DNA of 64,000 nt, taken from the NCBI RefSeq assembly GCF_038957035.1, contig NZ_CP152412.1, positions 6,258,501 through 6,322,500 on the forward strand, read 5' to 3'. Under the pieces are notes generated by a model that was given only the letters and a program-made list of their open reading frames with translations, had not been told where the DNA came from and searched no databases. Shown piece by piece: positions 8,067 to 17,000 of this stretch (position 1 is its first letter; the number at the start of each line of letters is the position of its first letter). Both the position numbers and the translations under genes were made by a program. Origin of the DNA: Bradyrhizobium sp. B097 (GTDB lineage Bacteria > Pseudomonadota > Alphaproteobacteria > Rhizobiales > Xanthobacteraceae).

Positions 8067-9857
8067 TCACGCGGCGGCGACGGACTTCGTCTGCGCTTTC
8101 GCGCTGCGGCCGAGGATCTGGCCGAACACATCGAGCAGCACATCGGAGGCGTCAGCCGCCGCCTCCCTGGCGCGCCAGGCGACATACATGTCGGGGCGCA
8201 CCAGCACGCAGCCGTCCTCGTCGACCTCGCTCTGGCGATACCAGTCGGCATAGATGTCGAGCGCATCGCAGCCTTGCGGGCCGATGGTGACGACGTCGAC
8301 CGGCAAGCCGTAGGCCTTCTCGACCGCGGCTGCGGCCGCCTTCCAGCCGTCGCCGCCGATCCCGGTGAGCAGCGTGAAACGGCCCTTGCCGGTGAGATCG
8401 AGCGTCGACTTCCGCTCGCCCTGATGCTCGACCCAGACATGCGGCAAATGCGCACCGGGCCAGGTGGTGGCCTGATAATAGAGCTCGTGGTCGCGGGTGA
8501 ACGCCGGCATCGGCGTGCCGTCGGACACCACGGCGGTCGAGCCGTAGCGCTGGTTCATCTCGACGCCGTGACAGTTGAACTCGTAGCTCTTGTTGGCGAT
8601 GGCCTCGTAGAGCTTCTTGCGGCGCGCCTTGCCCTCGGCGGTCGGCGCCTTGCGCGCGGCGATCGCCTTGCGCGCTTCCGCGGGATCGGTCGAGGCGACG
8701 AGGCCCACCGCCTCGAAGATCGGCGGGAAGTCGCCGATGCTCTTGTTGGCCCGGGTCACGATCTGCTTGCCGACCGGCTGGCGCTCGGCCGAATAGGTCT
8801 CGAGCAGCGACGGCGCCGCGTGGCCTTCGAGCACCAGCTTCAGCTTCCAGCACAGATTGAAGGAATCCTGGATCGAGGTGTTGGAGCCGAGGCCGTTGGT
8901 CGGCGGATGGCGGTGCACCGCGTCGCCGACGCAGAACACGCGGCCGGACGAATAGTGGCCGGCGTACATCTCGTTCACGGTCCAGGTCGAGGTGGAGCGC
9001 ACTTTGACCTCGAGGGTTTCGTCACCGACGAGGTTGCGCACGATCGAGATCGCCTCGTCATTAGAGAGCTTGCGCTCGCCCTGCTCGATGTCGTAGCCCC
9101 AGATGATCAGCCACTCGTTCCACGGCCGCACCATGCGGATCAGGCCGGCCCCGATGCCGCCGATCTCGGCTCCGGGCTGCAGCACCCAATAGAGGACGCT
9201 CGGCCGGTGCGCGACGTACTTGCTCAGGTCGGCCTGCACGATGATGTTCATGCTGCCGGCGCGGCCCATCTGGCCTTCCATCGGTAGCCCGATCACTTCG
9301 GCAACCCGGCTGCGGCCGCCGTCGGCGCCGATCAGGTATTTGGCGCGGATCTGGTAGGTCTCGCCTGAGAGACGATCCTTCACCGTCGCCGTGACGCCGT
9401 CGGCATCCTGCACCAGGTCGACGAACTCGGTGTTGAAGCACAGCGAGGTGCCGCGCTGGCCGGCGGCCTCGATCAGGATCGGCTCGAGGAAATTCTGCGG
9501 CAGATCGCAGATGCGCGTAGGACTGGCGAGATCGTAATCCGCCTTGCGCGAGGGATGATTGCCCCAGGAGTAGAGCCGGCCGAACTCCTCGCCGGCGAGG
9601 CTCTCGCAGAACACATTGTTGGCCATCAGGTGCTGCGGCACGGCCTGCGCCACGGCTTTCTCTTCGAGGCCAAGATCGCGCAGCACCTCCATCGCGCGCT
9701 GGTTGCTGATGTGGGCGCGCGGCGTATCGGCCAGCCAGCCATATTTCGTCACCAGGATGTGCTTGATGCCGTACGTGCCGAGCAGCGCCGCCGCCGTCGC
9801 GCCGGCCGGGCCACTGCCGACGACAAGGACGTCGGTCTCAATCGGTTTGCTGGTCAT
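8067..9857 (-). CDS. FAD-dependent phenol hydroxylase (TfdB-like aromatic monooxygenase)
   Basis: This 596-residue class A flavoprotein monooxygenase matches the length of 2,4-dichlorophenol 6-monooxygenase (TfdB). It has the FAD-binding VVGSGPAGA (12-20), the DG motif YLIGADGGRSRVAE (174-187) and the GD motif GDAVHRHPPTNGLGSN (311-326), plus a C-terminal thioredoxin-like domain. It would insert an ortho or para hydroxyl into a phenol using NAD(P)H and O2. Next to a hydroxyquinol dioxygenase, the likely product is 1,2,4-trihydroxybenzene, for example from resorcinol or a substituted phenol. The ATG at 9857 is chosen for its AAGGAGAGG site; an earlier in-frame ATG lacks one. Confidence 0.85.
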   Translation of the reverse strand: MTSKPIETDVLVVGSGPAGATAAALLGTYGIKHILVTKYGWLADTPRAHISNQRAMEVLRDLGLEEKAVAQAVPQHLMANNVFCESLAGEEFGRLYSWGNHPSRKADYDLASPTRICDLPQNFLEPILIEAAGQRGTSLCFNTEFVDLVQDADGVTATVKDRLSGETYQIRAKYLIGADGGRSRVAEVIGLPMEGQMGRAGSMNIIVQADLSKYVAHRPSVLYWVLQPGAEIGGIGAGLIRMVRPWNEWLIIWGYDIEQGERKLSNDEAISIVRNLVGDETLEVKVRSTSTWTVNEMYAGHYSSGRVFCVGDAVHRHPPTNGLGSNTSIQDSFNLCWKLKLVLEGHAAPSLLETYSAERQPVGKQIVTRANKSIGDFPPIFEAVGLVASTDPAEARKAIAARKAPTAEGKARRKKLYEAIANKSYEFNCHGVEMNQRYGSTAVVSDGTPMPAFTRDHELYYQATTWPGAHLPHVWVEHQGERKSTLDLTGKGRFTLLTGIGGDGWKAAAAAVEKAYGLPVDVVTIGPQGCDALDIYADWYRQSEVDEDGCVLVRPDMYVAWRAREAAADASDVLLDVFGQILGRSAKAQTKSVAAA

Positions 9858-9892
9858 GGTCCTCTCCTTGGTCGTCTTGTTGGTTGCGATCG

Positions 9893-10795
9893 TCATTCCG
9901 CGGCCATCATCGGCTTCGGCACCAGGCCGGCGCCGGGCTTCATCTGGAAGTCGTAAGTCATCAGGTGCCACGGGCCGGAGACCCGCTCGCCGTTCGGCAG
10001 CGCCGGCTCGCTCTTCGGCTCGACGCGCGCAATCAGCTCGTCCTTGACGCCGAACACCACGTCGCTGCGCAGATATTCGTCGCCATCGAGGAAGACGTGA
10101 GTGATCAGCGGCTCATAGCCTTCGGCCTTAACCAGGAAGTGCACATGCGCCGGCCGCATCGGATGGCGCTGCGTGGCGGTGATGAGATCGCCGACCGGGC
10201 CATCGGTCGGGATCGGATAGCTGCACGGCAGGATGGTGCGGAACGAAAAGCGGCCGTCGGCATCGGTGACGAAGCGCGCGCGCAGCGATGGGCCGTGAGC
10301 CGCATAGTCCGCCTTTTGTGAATCGTAGAAGCCATCGTCGTCGGCGTGCCAGACATCGATCTCGGCACCGGCGAGCGGCTTGCCGGCCAAGTCGGTGACG
10401 CGACTCTGCACGAACATCACTTCACCGTCGATGCCTTCCGAGATGTTGGCGCCGTGCGGCGTGACGCGGTGCTCGCCGACATAGAACGGGCCGAGCACCG
10501 TGGTCTCGGTGGCGCCCTCGCGCTCGCGGTGATTGACCGCGTCGACCAGCATCGAGACGCCGAGCACGTCGGACAGCAGGATGAACTCCTGGCGCAGCGG
10601 CGTGCAGGTCTGGCCGGTGCGGGTCAGGAATTCGATCGCCTGATTCCATTCCTCGAAGGTGAGCTCGGTGCGGCGCACCAGATCGTGCAGCGATTTGACC
10701 GTTTCCTCGATGAGGAACTTCAACCGCTTGTTCGGCGTGTTGGCGAAGCTGCTGATCACCTCGTCGGTGAGGTCATGCTCGTTGAAATTGGCCAT
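9893..10795 (-). CDS. Hydroxyquinol 1,2-dioxygenase (intradiol ring cleavage)
   Basis: This 300-residue nonheme Fe(III) enzyme should cleave hydroxyquinol to maleylacetate. An N-terminal helical dimerisation domain (about 1-100) precedes LGPFYV and the catalytic beta-sandwich. The four iron ligands are visible: Tyr157 in DGFYD, Tyr193 in CSYPIP, and His217 and His219 in RPAHVHF. The family is clearly the hydroxyquinol/chlorocatechol branch of intradiol dioxygenases. The neighbouring maleylacetate reductase favours hydroxyquinol, although chlorocatechol cleavage would need a cycloisomerase that is absent here. The start follows an AAGGA site. Confidence 0.9.
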   Translation of the reverse strand: MANFNEHDLTDEVISSFANTPNKRLKFLIEETVKSLHDLVRRTELTFEEWNQAIEFLTRTGQTCTPLRQEFILLSDVLGVSMLVDAVNHREREGATETTVLGPFYVGEHRVTPHGANISEGIDGEVMFVQSRVTDLAGKPLAGAEIDVWHADDDGFYDSQKADYAAHGPSLRARFVTDADGRFSFRTILPCSYPIPTDGPVGDLITATQRHPMRPAHVHFLVKAEGYEPLITHVFLDGDEYLRSDVVFGVKDELIARVEPKSEPALPNGERVSGPWHLMTYDFQMKPGAGLVPKPMMAAE

Positions 10796-10820
10796 CGTGT
10801 TGTCCTTTGATCTTGAGATG

Positions 10821-11954
10821 TCAGTGCTGCGCGGGCGCATCGCCGCGCCAGGCTGCCGCGATCAACTGCTCGATCGGGGCGCGATCGATCGGTCTGGGGT
10901 TTGCGTAGGGGTTGCGCACCGCCATCTCGGCAGCGCGCGCGATGCCGTCCTCGGGCATTCCGATGTCGGCCAGCCGACGCGGCAGCGCGAGCTGCCGGGC
11001 AAGGTCAAACAGGCCCTGCGGTGCATTGGCACTGTGCAGTGCGCGCGCCACGCGGCTCATCGCCTCCGGCGCCGCGGCGGCGTTGTAGGCGGCCGCATGC
11101 GGCAGCACGATCGCGTGGGTTTCGGCATGCGGCAGGTTGAACATGCCGCCCAGCACGTGGCAGAGCTTGTGGTGCAGCGACATCCCGACCGCACCGAGGC
11201 AGGCGCCGCACAGCCACGCACCATAGAGCGCGTCGCGCCGCGCCCCGGTATCGGCCGGCGCCGTCATGATGCGCGGCAGCGCGCGGGCGAGCGCAGCGAT
11301 GCCGTCCTCCGCCATCAGCGAGGTCAGCGGATTGGCGTCGGGCGCATAGAGCGCCTCGACGGCATGGGCGATCGCATTCATGCCGCTGGCGGCGGAGATG
11401 TGCGGCGGCAGGCTGACGGTGAGATCGACGTCGTAGATGACGGTGTCCGGCACCAGATCCTGGGAATGCTGCGTGGTCTTGATGCCGTTGCTGGTCTCGC
11501 CGAGGATCGGCGTCATCTCCGAACCGGCATAAGTGGTCGGCATCGCGATATGCGGCAGCCCGGTGCGCAACGACAGCGCCTTGCCGAGCCCGACGGTCGA
11601 GCCGCCGCCGATCGCGACCAGCCCATCGATGTCGCGGGACTCGACAATGCGTAGCGCCTCGTTGGTGACCTCGACCGGCGTATGCATACGTGCGCCGGCA
11701 AACAGTCCGGCGAGCCGGTCGCCGAGGCCCGCGCCGAGCCGGCGCCCGAGGTCCTCTTGCTCGCTCGTGGTCAGCACCAGCGCCCGCTTGATGCCAAGGC
11801 GCTCGCTCTCCTCGCCAAGCCGCGCCGAGGTGCCGGCGCCGAACACCACGCGATATTGCTGCGAGCAATAGGCAAAGGTGCCCTGGCCGGCATTTCCAGC
11901 CGCCGCACCGGACGCAATGGATGCGCCTCCGGCATCCGGCATCGCGACACTCAT
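10821..11954 (-). CDS. Maleylacetate reductase
   Basis: This 377-residue member of the iron-alcohol-dehydrogenase fold reduces maleylacetate to 3-oxoadipate with NAD(P)H. It shows the nucleotide-binding GLVAIGGGSTVGLGKA (111-126), PTTYAGSEMTPILG, and the helical domain motifs GMNAIAHAVEALYAP and HHKLCHVLGG characteristic of the TfdF/MacA/GraC group. It is the first gene of the operon, 25 bases before the dioxygenase gene. The start at 11954 has GGGAGAAATGCC upstream. The 3-oxoadipate would enter the beta-ketoadipate pathway, whose last genes are not in this window. Confidence 0.92.
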   Translation of the reverse strand: MSVAMPDAGGASIASGAAAGNAGQGTFAYCSQQYRVVFGAGTSARLGEESERLGIKRALVLTTSEQEDLGRRLGAGLGDRLAGLFAGARMHTPVEVTNEALRIVESRDIDGLVAIGGGSTVGLGKALSLRTGLPHIAMPTTYAGSEMTPILGETSNGIKTTQHSQDLVPDTVIYDVDLTVSLPPHISAASGMNAIAHAVEALYAPDANPLTSLMAEDGIAALARALPRIMTAPADTGARRDALYGAWLCGACLGAVGMSLHHKLCHVLGGMFNLPHAETHAIVLPHAAAYNAAAAPEAMSRVARALHSANAPQGLFDLARQLALPRRLADIGMPEDGIARAAEMAVRNPYANPRPIDRAPIEQLIAAAWRGDAPAQH

Positions 11955-12030
11955 GGCATTTCTCCCAAGCCGGCGAACCGGCAATCTCGTCTTGTTGGGA
12001 GAAGGCTAGCGGGGAGCGGCCACGGCGCGC

Positions 12031-12069
12031 CTGCACGAAACCGGAGAAAATCTGCACGAAACCGGAAAA
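12031..12069. promoter_or_regulatory. Direct repeats spaced 21 bp, candidate AraC/XylS-type operator
   Basis: CTGCACGAAACCGGA occurs at 12031-12045 and again at 12052-12066, exactly 21 bases apart, or two helical turns. The TGCA-N6-CGGA half-site resembles the XylS-type layout (TGCA-N6 then a second block, direct repeats 21 bp apart). It lies about 80 bases upstream of the maleylacetate reductase start and downstream of the araC-like gene, where an activator of the operon would bind. Confidence 0.65.
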
Positions 12070-12127
12070 ATCATCCGCGGGCTCGGGCTGGGCGCCCTCG
12101 CCTATCCCGGCCGCTGATCATCGGGAG

Positions 12128-13015
12128 CTAATGGCTGCGGCGGTAGCGCCCCGGTGTCACGCCGGTGAAGCGGCGGAACATGCGCGTAAAATGCTCCTGA
12201 TGGGAGAAGCCGCAAGCCAGTGCGATGTCCGCCAAGCTCTGCGTCTCGTCGGCGAGCAGCGCCCTGGCGCGCTCGATGCGCAGATTGAGCACGTATTGGT
12301 AGGGCGAGACGCCGCTGGTCGCCTTGAACAGGCGCACGAAATATTCGGTGCTGCGGCCGCACAGCTCCGCCAGCTGGTCGAGCCGGATATCGCTATCGAG
12401 ATTGGCGTCGACGAACTCGCGGATCCGCGCCATCTGCCTGACGCTCAGCAGGTTCGGATGCTTGCCGGCCTCGACGCTCGGCTTGTGGAAATTGATCGCG
12501 ACGAAGCGGTTGGCGATCGCCTGTGCGATCGGATCGATGAACAGCGACGAGGCCGGCAGGCCGCCGGTGATGGTGTCGCCGATCGCCGCGGCAAGATGCT
12601 CCAGCACGGCATCCTGATCGCCGAGCATCGGCGCGAGCCCGCCGATCAGGCTCGCCGCCCCCTCCCGGCCCGCGAACAGATCGGAGCGTAGATAGATGTG
12701 GGTGGATTCCAGCGCCTCGCGCAGCACAACGTTGCAGGTATGCCCGGCCGGCAAAAAGAACACCCCGCCGCGCGGGATCTGCCGGGCAACCGACTTGCCG
12801 TCCATCACATAGGTGATGTCGACCGGGCCACCTCGGTGCAACACCATCAGATTGTCGGAGAGCGCGTGGAAGTGCCCGTCAAACGGCCGCTCGCGCTGGA
12901 CCGAGGCAAATGCGGACGACCAGCCGAGCCCCTCGCTCGAGCCGCGGAATTCGGCCTGGAAACGGTCCAGGATCCCGTGCGTCTCCTGCACCCCAAAATT
13001 CGACGTCGCCTGCAT
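12128..13015 (-). CDS. AraC-family transcriptional regulator of the hydroxyquinol operon
   Basis: This 295-residue protein has an N-terminal cupin-like sensing domain (MVLHRGGPVDITYVMDG, RGGVFFLPAGHTCNV) and a C-terminal double helix-turn-helix of about 100 residues with the AraC pattern ALACGFSHQEHFTRMFRRFTGVTPGRYR. It lies directly upstream of the catabolic genes in the same orientation, with a 173-base gap holding the 21-bp-spaced repeats. It is therefore probably the substrate-responsive activator. The ATG at 13015 is preferred over an in-frame TTG 12 bases earlier; neither has a strong ribosome-binding site. Confidence 0.85.
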   Translation of the reverse strand: MQATSNFGVQETHGILDRFQAEFRGSSEGLGWSSAFASVQRERPFDGHFHALSDNLMVLHRGGPVDITYVMDGKSVARQIPRGGVFFLPAGHTCNVVLREALESTHIYLRSDLFAGREGAASLIGGLAPMLGDQDAVLEHLAAAIGDTITGGLPASSLFIDPIAQAIANRFVAINFHKPSVEAGKHPNLLSVRQMARIREFVDANLDSDIRLDQLAELCGRSTEYFVRLFKATSGVSPYQYVLNLRIERARALLADETQSLADIALACGFSHQEHFTRMFRRFTGVTPGRYRRSH

Positions 13016-13137
13016 CAGACAGACCAAGGGCTCGAGGCTTCGGTGCCGCGAGTGAAACCCAATGGCCCTCGATTTTCAACACAATCGAACCGAATGGTGC
13101 TCCCGGCGGCCTTGCTGCGTCGCAATAGCGGCGCCTC

Positions 13138-13812
13138 CTACTCCTTGACCGCGATCCAGATCACGTGGCGCACGCCGCGGCCACGGCCCGTGGCACGGAC
13201 GGCGACCTCGTTGACCGCGAACCCGGCGCGGGACAGCGATTTCGGGAACTTTTCGTTCGGACCGGACGACCAGACGGCAAGCACGCCGCCGCGCCGCAAC
13301 GCAGTGTGTGCGATCTTGAGCCCGGAGACATCATACAACGCGTCATTGGCCTTGCGGGTGAGACCTTCCGGGCCGTTATCGACGTCGAGGAGAATGGCAT
13401 CGTAGGTGCGCGGATTGCGCTCGATCACATCGGCGACATCCACCTCCTGGATGCTGACGCGCGGATCGGTCAGGCTGTCGCCGAAGATCTCGGCCATCGG
13501 GCCCCTCGCCCAGGCGACCACTGATGGCACCAGCTCGGCCACCACGATTTCCGCCTCGGCTCCAAGCACGGTAAGCGCCGCCCGCAGCGTAAAGCCCATG
13601 CCGAGGCCGCCGATCAGAAAACGCGGCCGTGCGACCTTCTCGATCTTCTTCGCGGCAAGCGTCGCCAGCGCGGCTTCCGAGCCCGACAGACGGCTGTTCA
13701 TCAGCTCGTTGGTGCCGAGCATGATCGAGAATTCGCGGCCGCGCTGCATCAGGCGCAATTCACCTTCGGTGCCGGGAATCCGCGCGGTATCGATCTTTTC
13801 CCAGGGAATCAT
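13138..13812 (-). CDS. Spermidine-synthase-like SAM-binding protein
   Basis: This 224-residue Rossmann-fold protein has the nucleotide-binding glycine motif FLIGGLGMGFTLRAAL (about 65-80), an acidic strand end IVVAELVPSVV and a DAILLDVDNGPEGL loop, as in the spermidine synthase/SpeE-like family. Many short members lack aminopropyltransferase activity and are annotated only as class I methyltransferase-like. It is about 60 residues shorter than true spermidine synthase, so I do not assign polyamine synthesis. It stands alone between the AraC gene and a palindromic repeat. Confidence 0.75.
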   Translation of the reverse strand: MIPWEKIDTARIPGTEGELRLMQRGREFSIMLGTNELMNSRLSGSEAALATLAAKKIEKVARPRFLIGGLGMGFTLRAALTVLGAEAEIVVAELVPSVVAWARGPMAEIFGDSLTDPRVSIQEVDVADVIERNPRTYDAILLDVDNGPEGLTRKANDALYDVSGLKIAHTALRRGGVLAVWSSGPNEKFPKSLSRAGFAVNEVAVRATGRGRGVRHVIWIAVKE

Positions 13813-13914
13813 GCGGCGGCTTGTAGCATAGGCGTCAGGGTGGGCGAAGCTAGCGCCTCAAGCGTGTCGCGAGAATGCGAGCGCATGACTCTCCAGCGGA
13901 GCAACATATTCCGT

Positions 13915-14036
13915 GTCGTCCCTGCGAAAGCAGGGACCCATAACCACCGAAGGTGATTGCTGCGCACCGCTGGGGCCACAGCCCTCTTCAACAAGCCAAT
14001 CCTGTGGTTATGGGTCCCTGCTTTCGCAGGGACGAC
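13915..14036. repeat. Palindromic repeat with 33-bp perfect arms, 'GTCGTCCC...GGGACCCATAACCAC' family (copy 1)
   Basis: Arms 13915-13947 and 14004-14036 are perfect reverse complements, each itself containing a smaller hairpin (CCCTGCGAAAGCAGGG). Related copies lie at 55158-55293 and 61430-61550. The 56-base centre differs between copies. Confidence 0.88.
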
Positions 14037-14072
14037 GATGGGGATGCATCACGGCCATCCCAGGCCGCAAGG

Positions 14073-17000
14073 CTACCCGCCGGCCCAGACGTCGAGCACG
14101 TAGCGGTTCCTGGTGCCCATCTCCTCGATCCAGCGCGCGGCGGCGTCAGTGTCGGCTCCGCTGCGCTCGCGATAGATCGACATCAGGGTCGCCTTGACGT
14201 CGGGCTCCATCTTGCCGCCGTCGCCGCAGACATAGACGATGGCGCCTTTCTCGATCAGCTCCCAGACCCGGTCCTTCTGCGCGGCGACGAGGTGCTGCAC
14301 ATAGGTCTTGGGCCCGTCGGCGCGCGAGAAGGCGGTGTAGAGTTCACCGATGCCATCGGCGGCGAACGCCTTCAGCTCATCCGCATAGATGAAATCCTGC
14401 TCGGGATTTCGGCAGCCGAAGAACAGCATCGCGGAGCCCAGCGTCGCGCCCTGCGCCTTGCGCGCGGCGCGCTCCTGCAGGAAGCCGCGGAACGGCGCGA
14501 GCCCGGTGCCCGGCCCGATCATGATGATCGGCACGGCGTTGTCATCAGGCAGGCGGAAGCCGGCCTTGGTCTCCTTGATCGTGGCATGGACGGTGTCGCC
14601 GGCGCGGCGGCGCGCCAGATAGTTCGAGCAGACGCCCTTGTAGATGCCGCGACCGGAGCTTGCGGGCGCCTCCACGACACCGACCGTGACGCTGCAGCGC
14701 TGCGCCTCACCGGCCGGCGACGACGAGATCGAGTAATAGCGCGGCGCCAGCAGCGACAGCATTTCGAGGTAGAGGTGGAACGGCAGCTCGCAGGCCGGAT
14801 ATTCCTCGAGCAGGTCGAACACCGATTTGCGCCTGGCCAGCACCTCGGAGCGATAACGCCCGGCTGAGGCCTCGTCGTCGCCGACATAGGCCATCAGCTT
14901 CGGCTTGGTCATTGGGCAGCGCGTGTGCTCGGCCATGATCTGGATCTGCTTGCGGGTCGCGACCTGCTGCAGCTCGACGAACTCGGTGAGCAGCCGTCCG
15001 ACCGACACGGCGTTGCCGACAGGCAGTTGCGCGCGGCGGCCTTCCGAGACCTGCAGGCGGATCTGGTCGGCCGGCAGGAAGCCGAACCGGCGCGCGACGG
15101 AATCGACCAGGGTCGGATCGTTGCGCGGCACCACGCTGAGATGATCGCCGACGCGATATCTGAGACTGGCCGGCAGCTCGACCTCGATATGCCGGGTCGA
15201 GCGTTCCGACGGATGGGCGCCTTCCTTGTTCTGCAGCTCGTTGTTGGCGAGCACCTTCATCGGCACCGCGCCGCCCTGCGTCACGATGGTGTTGACCGCG
15301 CCCTGCGCCACCGGCTCGATCGCGTAGAGCGGCTCGTCCTCGGCGGTGCGGGTGAAATTCCAGTCGATGCCGAATTCCTTGGTTGCGACCTTCGCGGCCT
15401 CCGGGAACCATTTCTGGAACTGGCCGTCGAGATCGCTGCGCGCATCGCCCTCGCCGCGCGGATAGACCGCGCGGGCGCCATGCTTGGCCAATTGCTCGTC
15501 GATGAAGCGCGGCACCGACTGGTAGGTCGCCGCCCAATCGCTGTTGCCGCAGCCGAACACCGCGTAGCGCACCTTGGCGAAGGCGTCCTTCGGCAGGTCG
15601 CTTTCGAGCCATTTGACGAATTGCGTCGCGTTGTCCGGCGCCGCGCCGTTGTAGGAGGCGCAGATGATCAGGACGCCGCCCTCCTCCGGCAGCTTGCCGA
15701 CATAGTCGTCCAGCGGCCCGAGCCGCACCGCGAATCCATTGATCTCCGACAGATCGGCCATGCGGGTCGCGAGCTCCTCGGCCGAACCGAGGTTGGAGCC
15801 GTAGAGCACCAGCATCGGCGTGTTGTGGCCAGGGCGCGTGGTCGGTGCGCGCGGTGCCTTCGGCGCGGCGGCAACGGCGCCCGTACTGCCGGCGAACGCG
15901 CCGCGATCCCTGTCGTCGCGCGGCCGCACCTTGATCCTGAAACCGTCGGGCTTGACCGTCAGCGTCTCCTTCAGATGCATCTGGTAGCGATGCACGTCGA
16001 GCAGCTTGAAGCGCTGCAGGATCATCCCGATCGCGAGCGCGGCCTCGTGCATGGCAAAGCCGCGGCCGATACAGGCGCGCTGGCCGTTACCGAACGGCTT
16101 CCAGGCGTTGATCGGGCGCTTGGCCTCCGCCTCGCGGCTGAAATTCTCCGGATCGAACACGTCGGGGTTCGGGCCCCAGACCGAGGGATCGCGATGCAGC
16201 GCCATCACCAGGATGGTGATGAAGGTGTTCTTCTTCAGCTTGTACTTGCCGCCGATCGTCTCGTCCCTGAGCGGCGCGATGCCGTAAGCCGGCGCCGGCG
16301 GCCACAGCCGTAGCGCTTCCTTCAGGCATTGGGTGATGTAGGTGAGCTGCGTCACCTGCTGATAGGTCGGCCGCGCATCGACGTCGGGACCGAGGACCCG
16401 GTCGACCTCCTCATAGGCCTTCTTCAGCACCTCGGGATGCTTCAGCAGCGCGTAGATCGTGCACGACAGCAGGCCGCTGGTGGTCTCGTGGCCGGCGATC
16501 AAAAAGGTGTTGATCTGGTAGCGGATGTTGACGTCGTCGAGCTGCTCGCCGGTGGCGCGATCGACGCCGGTCATCATCGCGGCCAGCATGTCCTTCTTGT
16601 CGCTGGTTACGTCGGTATTGCCGCGCCGCTCGGCGATGATCTCATCGACCATCTTGTTCATGAAGCCGACGTCGTCGGTCAGCGTCTTGCGCCGCTTCTG
16701 CATCCACAGACCCTCGAGCGGCAGGCCGCGGGTCATCATGATGGTCTCGAGCGAGCGCACCAGCGATTCCACGAAAGGGTGGTAATCGCGGCGATAGAAC
16801 GAATTGAAGCGATAGTCGAAGCCGCAGAGCCCGATGGTGTCGAGGGTCAGCGCCGTCATGTCGTGGACGACCTCGATCTCCTCGTCGGCGTTGAGGCGCT
16901 CCCACTTCTTGACCAGCTGCTCGGCGATATCGACCATGCTCGGGTGATACGACTGCATGGCGCGGTTGCCGAACGGCTGCATCAGGATGTTGTGCGCCTT

